NCBI GenBank assembly: GCA_021811085.1
Contig: JAJZPQ010000012.1
Span: forward strand, 19,429-83,428
Source: Pseudomonadota bacterium
GTDB lineage: Bacteria > Pseudomonadota > Gammaproteobacteria > Burkholderiales > SG8-39
Reading direction: 5' to 3'
Length of the DNA: 64,000 nucleotides
Part shown: positions 56,708 to 64,000 of the stretch, piece by piece
How the letters are laid out: each line of letters starts with the position of its first letter
Position numbering within the stretch: position 1 is the first letter of the stretch
The notes under the pieces: generated by a model
What the model was told of the DNA's origin: nothing
The model's database searches: none
The model's input: only the letters and a program-made list of their open reading frames with translations
Made by a program: the position numbers and the translations under genes

Positions 56708-58783
56708 TCAGTAGCGCGAATCCGCCGGCTTCTTGTCCTTGGGCCAATCCTTGACCTTGTCCGGGTAATCCGGGCGCGGCTGGTGCGTGAAATACTCCGC
56801 GACATCCACGGCCTCCTGCTCCGACAGCCCGCCTTGCCCCAGCGGGAATTTCTCCTGGAACCCGACCGGCATATTGCGTTTGACAAAGGCCGCCGCGGTA
56901 TAGGTGCGCGCCATGCCGGCGCCGATGTTGAACGAATCATCGCCCCACAGCGCCGGGTAGATGACGCGGCCGTCGGCCTGCTTCAGTCCTTCGCCGTCCT
57001 TGCCGTGGCACACCGCGCACTGCGCCGAGTACACCTGTTTGCCGTTTTCCAAATTGGGCTTGATCGCCATATCCACCTTGCCCACGCCGCGCCCGGCGAC
57101 TTTGTCCTGCGGCTTGGTTTCCTTTTTCATCCAATCGAAATACGCCACCATGGCTTTCATGTCGGCTGAATCCGCAGGCAGCGGCTTGCCGTGCATGGAG
57201 CGCCGGAAGCAGCCATTGATGCGGTCCTCGAGCGTAATGACCCGGCCGGCGCGCGGGGCGTAGCTGGGGAAGAAGGCCGATATGCCGACAAAGGGCGATC
57301 CATCCGCGACGGTACCCGCGTTGAGATGGCAGCTGGTGCAGTTCAGGGAGTTGCCGACGTACTGCGGCAGGAGCGCCTTGGTCTCCAGATGCAGGCGCAT
57401 GCCGCGAACCAGCTGCCCGGCATTGGCGCTGGCGAGCATGTCCGCCAGACGCGGCGTCTCGAATTTGGAGGAATCGGCGGTCTTGGGATCGAGCTGTGCG
57501 CGCATCTTCTTCACCTGAGACGCGCTCACCGGTTCGGCGCCATTGTCCCAACTGCTGCGCACGAAGCTCAGGATTTCAGCCAGTTCCTGATCCGACAGCC
57601 GGGCAAAGGCCGGCATGGTGTAGACGCGCGGATGCGCGGCGGTTTCCGCCGTTTTCCAGCCGGTCAGAGCGATATGCAGCAAGGTGGCCGGATCGGCGGC
57701 CGGAACGGTCGGGTTCCGCTCCAGCGCGGGAAAGACCCCTTTTACCCCTGCGCCGTCCTGGCGATGGCAATCGACACAGAATTGCACATAACCCAGACCG
57801 CCGCGGGTCGTAAACAGATTGGCGGGAATCGCCGCAGCAACGGCGCGCACCGGCACCGCCGGCATGGGCAGATCGTGCTCGCCCGGCGGCAGCGAATTCA
57901 AATAGGTGGCGATGGCCGTCAAGTCGGCATCGGCAAAGTGCTGGGTGCTGAGATGAATTACCTCCGCCATATTGCCGGAGACCGTGGCAAAGCGATTTTG
58001 TCCCGTTTTCAGCAGCAGGGCGGTGTCCTCCACCGCCCATAAATTGCGCAGGCTGAGCGCGCGCCACGCTTCCACCGTTTCGCCGGCGAGATAGTATTTG
58101 CCATTGGAGCCTGCGTCGCTCATGGCCTTCTCCTGGAACGCAATACCGCGCGGCGTATGGCAGGAACCGCAATGCGCCAAGCCTTGCACCAGATAGGCGC
58201 CCCGGTTCCAGACGGCATCCTTGCCCGCGTCAGGCGTGAAAGGCGCATCGTCCAGGAACGCCCAATTCCAGAACGACAAGCCCCAACGCATGCTGAACGG
58301 CCAGCGCATCTGCGCCGGCTTGTTGGGCTGATTGACCGGTGCCACACCCTGCATCAGATAGGCATACAAGGCGCGCATGTCGTCTTCGCTTATCCTGGCG
58401 TAGGAGGGATACGGCATGGCCGGGTACAGGTTGTGCCCGTCCGCGGCCACGCCCCTGCGCATGGCCTGATCAAATTGCGCAAAGGTATATTTGCCGATGC
58501 CGGTTTTGGCGTCCGGGGTAATGTTGGTCGAATAAACCGTGCCCAGGGGCGTCGTAAGCTCGCGTCCGCCCGCCATCGCCGGCCCGGCCGTATGGCAGGC
58601 GACGCAATCGCCTAATTGCGCCACATATTGGCCGCGCTCGATCAACGCTGATCCCTTAGCGGAAGACGCAGGAGCCGGTACAGCGATATTGGTATTGACC
58701 GGTGCCAGGTCAGCGGCCAGAGCGCTATGGCCGAAAGACAGCGACACGCCAAGAATGGCGAGAGGCAATCGGGCGAGATCCAT
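56708..58783 (-). CDS. Pentaheme c-type cytochrome: AdhB-like triheme module fused to TsdA-like diheme module
   Basis: CVACH, CGSCH, CVDCH then CTSCHLNAG and CAVCHGKDG in one 691-aa frame. Confidence 0.88.
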   Translation of the reverse strand: MDLARLPLAILGVSLSFGHSALAADLAPVNTNIAVPAPASSAKGSALIERGQYVAQLGDCVACHTAGPAMAGGRELTTPLGTVYSTNITPDAKTGIGKYTFAQFDQAMRRGVAADGHNLYPAMPYPSYARISEDDMRALYAYLMQGVAPVNQPNKPAQMRWPFSMRWGLSFWNWAFLDDAPFTPDAGKDAVWNRGAYLVQGLAHCGSCHTPRGIAFQEKAMSDAGSNGKYYLAGETVEAWRALSLRNLWAVEDTALLLKTGQNRFATVSGNMAEVIHLSTQHFADADLTAIATYLNSLPPGEHDLPMPAVPVRAVAAAIPANLFTTRGGLGYVQFCVDCHRQDGAGVKGVFPALERNPTVPAADPATLLHIALTGWKTAETAAHPRVYTMPAFARLSDQELAEILSFVRSSWDNGAEPVSASQVKKMRAQLDPKTADSSKFETPRLADMLASANAGQLVRGMRLHLETKALLPQYVGNSLNCTSCHLNAGTVADGSPFVGISAFFPSYAPRAGRVITLEDRINGCFRRSMHGKPLPADSADMKAMVAYFDWMKKETKPQDKVAGRGVGKVDMAIKPNLENGKQVYSAQCAVCHGKDGEGLKQADGRVIYPALWGDDSFNIGAGMARTYTAAAFVKRNMPVGFQEKFPLGQGGLSEQEAVDVAEYFTHQPRPDYPDKVKDWPKDKKPADSRY

Positions 58784-58868
58784 GGCAGAACTCCTTCAAT
58801 CGAAAAGCGCGCGGCAGCTTCCCTACCGGGATGCGATTTGAATGTACCCAACTGACTTGTCGTGCTTA

Positions 58869-58882
58869 TTGACCGTTATCAC
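58869..58882 (-). promoter_or_regulatory. FNR/ANR-like box upstream of pentaheme cytochrome gene
   Basis: Minus strand GTGATaacgGTCAA. Confidence 0.35.
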
Positions 58883-59023
58883 GATTTTGTACGGCTGTTG
58901 CCCTGGCTGGCAGACACAATCGGCCACGTACTGCCCACGGGAATGCCGCTGCGGCGCCGCGCCGCGCTCGCTCCGATTTTTTTCGCGGCGGGCCGGTGTA
59001 CCTGCAGCATGCTAGATTGCGCC

Positions 59024-59698
59024 ATGCGACGACTCGCGTTAGTTCTTGTTTGCTCGGTGGCCATCGCACTGTCCGGCGGCTGCGCGGTGATCACAGTGCC
59101 TTATCACGCAGCCAAAGGCGTGGTGGAAGGAAGCGTCTGGGTCGTAAAAAAAACCTATGTCGTCGTCGCCGGCACGACAAAAGTGATCTACAAAATCGGC
59201 GAATATACCTTCGAAGTAGTCAAAGCACCGATCGACTGGGCATTGACCCACGACGAAATCCAGAGCATCGATGGTCTTCCGGTCAAGGAAGCCATACGGC
59301 AGGACCGCGTAAAAACCGCGCCCTATGTGGTCGGCGGAACCCGGTACGTACCCATGTCGGTCGAGAAGGCAAAGAATTACAAAGAGGAAGGACTGGCATC
59401 GTGGTATGGCTACGAGAGCGGCAGAATGACCGCAAATGGCGAAGCGTTCAATCCCGGCGGCTTATCCGCGGCGCATAAGTACCTGCCCCTCCCCATGTTT
59501 GCAAAAGTCACAAACCTTGAAAACGGGAAATCGGTCATCGTTCGGGTGAATGACCGCGGACCGTTTCCGAGTGCGCACAATGCAAAGTCGGGACAGAGGA
59601 TCATCGATCTCAGCATGGGAGCCGCCAAGAAGCTTGGGTTTTACGCCCAAGGCACGGCGAAGGTTCGGGTTGAGGCGCTACAAGTGAAAGAGGAATGA
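59024..59698 (+). CDS. RlpA-like septal ring lytic transglycosylase, lipoprotein
   Basis: EGLASWYGYESGRMTANGEAFNPGGLSAAHKYLPLPMFAKVTNLENGKSVIVRVNDRGPF. Confidence 0.92.
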   Translation: MRRLALVLVCSVAIALSGGCAVITVPYHAAKGVVEGSVWVVKKTYVVVAGTTKVIYKIGEYTFEVVKAPIDWALTHDEIQSIDGLPVKEAIRQDRVKTAPYVVGGTRYVPMSVEKAKNYKEEGLASWYGYESGRMTANGEAFNPGGLSAAHKYLPLPMFAKVTNLENGKSVIVRVNDRGPFPSAHNAKSGQRIIDLSMGAAKKLGFYAQGTAKVRVEALQVKEE

Positions 59699-59795
59699 GC
59701 AGACGCGTGAGCCTAGCCGCGCCATGCGACGCGGCGGTACGCGCTCCCTTGCCGCAATCGCAATTGGGGTCCGGTTCGCCTCGGCCTCAATTCCG

Positions 59796-60269
59796 CTAAT
59801 TTGCGACCGCCTTCTTTCGCATTGAGGCAGGCTTCCCCTGCAGCCCGCCCAGCCGCGCGTTCGCTTCCGTCTTGCCGATGCCCCGCACCGCGGCCATGGC
59901 CGCCAACTTTCTGCGGCGCGGCCGCGACGCACCATGTTCCCACTTGTATACGGTGTGACCGGTCACGCCCACCAGCTTCCCGAAGGCCTCAGCCGAGAGG
60001 CCAAGCCGCTTGCGCTGCGCCTTCACGCTCGCCGCCGAATAGCGGATGTTCTCGACGGCGCCTTCGGCGGTCGGGGCCGCGCCACCCTGGGGGGCCTGAA
60101 GTTGAAGGCGGACGATTTCAGCGCGGGCCTTCGCGTTCTGCCGTTTCAGCTCGGCAATATCCCGGCGAAACTGGGATGAGGCTTTGTGCAGGGACCTGGT
60201 CAGACTCCGCGCCTCTCGCCGAGCGAGCCGCGTGATTTCCTGCCTCAGTGCTACAGCGAAATTTGACAT
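59796..60269 (-). CDS. HTH (XRE-like) protein with N-terminal coiled coil
   Basis: RKRLGLSAEAFGKLVGVTGHTVYKWEHGASRPRRRKLAAMAAVRGIGKTEA. Confidence 0.75.
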   Translation of the reverse strand: MSNFAVALRQEITRLARREARSLTRSLHKASSQFRRDIAELKRQNAKARAEIVRLQLQAPQGGAAPTAEGAVENIRYSAASVKAQRKRLGLSAEAFGKLVGVTGHTVYKWEHGASRPRRRKLAAMAAVRGIGKTEANARLGGLQGKPASMRKKAVAN

Positions 60270-60329
60270 GTGATTGCTCTCTTTTTGGCATTGTTCGGAT
60301 TCAATACGGTTCAGCAGGCCACGATCGGG

Positions 60330-60908
60330 CTACCAGTTCTCGCCCAGCAGCTCGAAATACGACTGCGGATGCAGGCACGCCGGGCACAGCTTCGGGGCCT
60401 CCGGCCCCTCATGCAGGTAACCGCAGTTGCGGCAGCGCCAGGTCACGGTGCCGTTTCGCTTGAACACGCGTCCTTGCTCGAGGTTGTTCGCGAGATCGCG
60501 GTAGCGCTTCTCGTGCTGCTTCTCCGCGATGGCGATGCGTTCAAAAGCGAGCGCCACATCCTTGAAGCCTTCCTCGCGCGCCACTCCGGCGAAATCCGGG
60601 TACAGGCTTGTCCATTCGTGTTCTTCGCCGGCGGCAGCGGCCTTGAGATTCTCGAGCGTCGTGCCAACCACTCCTGTCGGGAAAGTCGCCGTGACTTCGA
60701 CGTCACCGCCAGCAAGGAAATTGAAGAAACGTTGGGCGTGCTCCTTTTCCTGCGCTGCAGTCTCCTCGAAAATGTCCGCGATTTGCATCAGCCCATCTCT
60801 TCGCGCGGCACCCGCGAAGAACGTGTACCTATTCCTCGCCTGCGATTCGCCGGCAAAGGCCGCGAGCAGATTCTTTTCAGTCCGGGTCCCCTTGATATTG
60901 CTTGCCAT
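60330..60908 (-). CDS. Rubrerythrin
   Basis: NIKGTRTEKNLLAAFAGESQARNRYTFFAGAA...EEHEWTSLYPDFA...WRCRNCGYLHEGPEAPKLCPAC. Confidence 0.96.
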   Translation of the reverse strand: MASNIKGTRTEKNLLAAFAGESQARNRYTFFAGAARRDGLMQIADIFEETAAQEKEHAQRFFNFLAGGDVEVTATFPTGVVGTTLENLKAAAAGEEHEWTSLYPDFAGVAREEGFKDVALAFERIAIAEKQHEKRYRDLANNLEQGRVFKRNGTVTWRCRNCGYLHEGPEAPKLCPACLHPQSYFELLGENW

Positions 60909-60969
60909 GTCTCGCCTCGGTCAGTCGTCGTTTATGCAGTTTTGTATCAGGACAATTTCAGGAGGTTGT

Positions 60970-60983
60970 TGATTTTTGTCATG
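60970..60983 (-). promoter_or_regulatory. FNR/ANR-like box upstream of rubrerythrin
   Basis: Minus strand ATGACaaaaATCAA, 62 bp upstream of the start. Confidence 0.4.
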
Positions 60984-61110
60984 GGGGTAGCACTTGACCG
61001 GGCGCTAAGCAATCGCCGCTACGGGTTACCTCGGGCAGCCGTTTCGAATGTCGCCCAATCCCCGGACGGAAGAGCCCGCAACGACTCATCGTTCGTCGAT
61101 GCGCCGACGG

Positions 61111-61602
61111 TCAACTGCAAGGCCGCTCAATGGAGACGGAACCCATGACCGTCACATTCAGGTCCTTCAGCGCCCGGTTTCCGCTGCTGTTGGCCAGCAG
61201 CGTATTCCCAGCGGAGGTTTCGGCCAATTGCGCCTTGCAGTTGGCGCGGATGTTCACCCTGCCCACCACACTGACCGTCGTTCGAAGGCAATACCAGGCA
61301 TTCGGGTTCAACAACTCGATGGTGGATTCGCCCATCACATTGACGATCGGGTTGATCAGTACCAGGACCGGGGAACTGGTGGGCTCGGTATCACCAATGT
61401 TGGTCCCTATTCCAAACACCTTGACCGCCGGACCCAAGGTCTTGAATTGCGGAGTCTTCCCGAAAGGATGATCGCCCCAGGCTTTTAGGCAAGCCGCAAT
61501 CGGCCCGTCAAGCTCTTGCGCCGTGACAGACATCGGGCTGGACAGCGCCAGGCCGACTGCCAAAAGCGCGACGACAGGAATGGTCTTCTTCGATGATTTC
61601 AT
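61111..61602 (-). CDS. Secreted hypothetical protein
   Basis: [66 protein letters not shown]... Confidence 0.6.
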   Translation of the reverse strand: MKSSKKTIPVVALLAVGLALSSPMSVTAQELDGPIAACLKAWGDHPFGKTPQFKTLGPAVKVFGIGTNIGDTEPTSSPVLVLINPIVNVMGESTIELLNPNAWYCLRTTVSVVGRVNIRANCKAQLAETSAGNTLLANSSGNRALKDLNVTVMGSVSIERPCS

Positions 61603-61883
61603 GTTGACGTATCTCCAGGCGTGATTGAAGGTTCTCTCCAACACCAGGCGGCAGATGGAAATCGCTGCATCCGCCGGTTTCCGGCGTGTTGGAATTCCTG
61701 CGTTTTGACGCAATGTCGGTTGGCTGGGTTGCCGGACCAGGGCTTCACGCCAACTAAAATAAGCGTTCGGCTTTGCTCGCATCATGAGTTTGGTCAACAA
61801 ACAGTCATCTGAACCAACGCACAGCCCCAAGCCAGCCGCCGGACCGGATTCGTCACACATTGCGCAGGCCGCGCAGCGTCTGC

Positions 61884-62558
61884 TCAGCTCAGCTGGGTGG
61901 TAATCGCTTTGCGGAAGCGCACCAATGCACCGACAAAGAAGAGCGCGCCGATGACAGCAGTGGCGAGAAATTGCGGCCAGACTATGTCCAGTCCCGCGCC
62001 GCGATACAGGATCGCCTGCGCAAAGCTGACGAAATGCGTGGTCGGCGCAAACAGCATGATGTACTGCACGATGGCCGGCATGCTTTCGCGCGGCGTGGAT
62101 GCGCCGGAGAGGATCTGCAGCGGCAGCAGAACCAGGATCAGCAACAGCCCGAATTGCGGCATCGAGCGCGCCACCGTCGCGAGCAGGATGCCCAGCGAAG
62201 TGGACGAAAACAGGTAGATGACCGTGCCGCACAGAAACAAAGACAGCGAACCCGCGATGGGCACGCCGAGCGCGCCCTTCACCACGAGGTACAGCGACAG
62301 TGCGGCGGCCACCAGCACCACCAGCCCGTTGGCCCAGATCTTGGCCAGCATGATCTCGAGCCGCGTTATCGGCATGACCAACAGATGTTCGATGGTGCCG
62401 TGCTCGCGCTCGCGGATCAGCGCGGCTCCGGCCAGTACCATGCTCAGCATGGTGATGTTGTTGATGATTTCCATCACCGAAGCGAACCAGCTGCTGGTCA
62501 GGTTCGGATTGAATTGCATGCGCGTAACCAGATCGACGGGCAACGGCGTGACGCTGCG
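61884..62558 (-). pseudogene. ABC-2 type permease, C-terminal portion only
   Basis: [75 protein letters not shown]...; N-terminal region missing. Confidence 0.8.
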
Positions 62559-63141
62559 ACAGCGGATCAATGCCGGTCGTCGGCTCGTCGAGGATCAGCA
62601 GGTCCGGGTCGTGGATCAACGCGCAGCACAGGCCGAGTTTCTGCCTCATGCCGCCGGAGAGCTTGCCGGCGGGCCGGTCGGCGAAGGGCGCGAGCCCGGT
62701 TGCCTGCAGCAGTTCGGCGATACGCGCAGCGCGTTCGGCACGCGCGTGACCGAACAGGCGCCCGAAGAAATCGACGTTCTCGAACACCGACAGCGTGGCA
62801 TACAGGTTCTGCCCCAGTCCCTGGGGCATGTAGGCGATGCGTGGACACACGGCGCGGCGATGCGCCGCATCGGCCATGTCGCCGTCGAGCACGTTCACGC
62901 TGCCGGTCTGGACCGCGCGCGCCCCGGCGACGAGGCCGAGCAGGCTCGACTTGCCCACCCCGTCCGGCCCGATGAAGCCGACCACGCAGCCGGCCGGAAG
63001 ATCGAGATCCACTGCACTGAGGGCCTCTACCGCAGCATAGCGGTGCGTCACGCCGCGCAGCCGCGCCACCGGTTGCCGCGGCGACTGTCGTTCCAGTGAA
63101 ATGCTCACTGCGGCAGCTTGACCTGCAGCTGGCTCGGCCAT
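62551..63141 (-). pseudogene. ABC transporter ATPase, truncated after Walker B/D-loop
   Basis: [22 protein letters not shown]...[37 protein letters not shown] then out-of-frame with permease. Confidence 0.8.
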
Positions 63142-64000
63142 TGCGCATCGGCGCCCAGCCGCACGTAGGCCACACCGGGCAATCCGGTCTTTACCCGGGC
63201 CGGAAAGCGCTGCAGCAGTTCCGGTGCCACGCGCGCCTTCACGCGGAATACCAGCTTCTGGCGCTCGGTGCTGGTCTCCACGGTCTTCGGCGTGAACTGC
63301 GCCTCCGAGGCGACGAAGCTCACGCTCGCAGGAATGACGTACTGCGGCGCCGCGTCGAGCACCAGCCGCGCTTCGGCGCCGATCGCAAGCTTGCCGGCCG
63401 TGGATTCCGGCAAAAAGAAATTCATGTAGACGTCGCTGAGATCGATCAGCGTCAGCACCTTGCCGCCGCTTGCGAGCACTTCGCCCGGCTGCGCGACGCG
63501 GTGCTGGATGCGCCCGGCGCGCGGCGCCTTCAGGCTGGCGTCGGCGATTTCCACCTGCAGCCGTTCCACGGCGGCGCGCGCGGCCTCGATCGCCGATTCG
63601 GCTTCGGTCACCTGCGAATGCGCCGCGACGATGCCGGATTCCGCCTCGAACACCTGCGACTGCGCCGCCAAGCCGGCTTGGGCGCTTTCCCGCCTGCTGC
63701 GGTCCGAATCGAGCTTCTGCGACGTGATGAAGCCGCGCGCCACCAGATCCTGCGAGCGCTTGAGTTCGGTCTCGGCCAGCGCCAATTCGGATTTGCGCTG
63801 CGCGACGACGGCCTCGGCGCTCGCGCGCATGCTTTGGCGCTGGCGCACGATCGCAATCGCCGTGGCGCGCGCGTTCTCGCTGCGCCTCACCTGCGCCTCG
63901 GCCTGGCGCAGTTCCGACGCGAGGCTGTCGGTGTCCATGCGCGCGACCGTCTGTCCCGCCTGCACCATATCGCCTTCATCGACCAGGATCTCGCGCACGC
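63105..64000 (-). CDS. HlyD/EmrA-like membrane fusion protein, partial at window edge
   Basis: [45 protein letters not shown]...[43 protein letters not shown]. Confidence 0.9.
   Translation of the reverse strand, partial: VREILVDEGDMVQAGQTVARMDTDSLASELRQAEAQVRRSENARATAIAIVRQRQSMRASAEAVVAQRKSELALAETELKRSQDLVARGFITSQKLDSDRSRRESAQAGLAAQSQVFEAESGIVAAHSQVTEAESAIEAARAAVERLQVEIADASLKAPRAGRIQHRVAQPGEVLASGGKVLTLIDLSDVYMNFFLPESTAGKLAIGAEARLVLDAAPQYVIPASVSFVASEAQFTPKTVETSTERQKLVFRVKARVAPELLQRFPARVKTGLPGVAYVRLGADAQWPSQLQVKLPQ

Noticed and set aside
61111-63141. 676-aa minus-strand ORF that would fuse the ABC ATPase to the secreted hypothetical protein
   Set aside because: The middle part is the wrong frame of the permease remnant; the frame happens to be stop-free in GC-rich DNA. 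Treated as a truncated ATPase, a permease remnant and a separate secreted protein.
1-64000. CRISPR arrays, transposases, integrases, prophage or toxin-antitoxin/defence systems
   Set aside because: Looked for regularly spaced repeats and characteristic proteins in the ORF track; none recognised.

Overview
GC-rich, gene-dense 64 kb chromosomal window, probably betaproteobacterial (inferred from gene content and order: orphan Bug/TTT receptors, rimI-tsaB, ispD-ispF, mfd, suhB-trmJ-cysE-iscR). About 58 protein-coding genes are supported. No rRNA, convincing tRNA, CRISPR array, transposase or prophage was recognised. The most interesting region is an Fe-S cluster biogenesis island (about 33.9-48.8 kb). 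There the ISC operon has collapsed to iscR - [18 codons of iscS joined to the last 44 codons of iscU] - iscA, with hscB/hscA/fdx absent. A complete sufBCDSU-nfu operon plus a dnaK/dnaJ pair lies nearby. Two tandem 25-bp sequences closely matching the E. coli IscR type-1 motif (24/25 and 21/25 by eye) lie upstream of sufB, and a similarly spaced pair lies upstream of iscR. This suggests that the retained [2Fe-2S] IscR now controls SUF in an ISC-to-SUF replacement. Other notable items: a second deletion scar in an ABC exporter (ATPase joined out of frame to a permease C-terminal half), a pentaheme fusion of an AdhB-like triheme cytochrome with a TsdA-like diheme module, FNR/ANR-like boxes upstream of four O2/redox genes, a DnaJ gene apparently starting at ATT, a frameshifted hypothetical gene, a CX10C repeat protein, and a hairpin pair upstream of an M20 peptidase. 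All family calls come from reading translations by eye; no database search was run.
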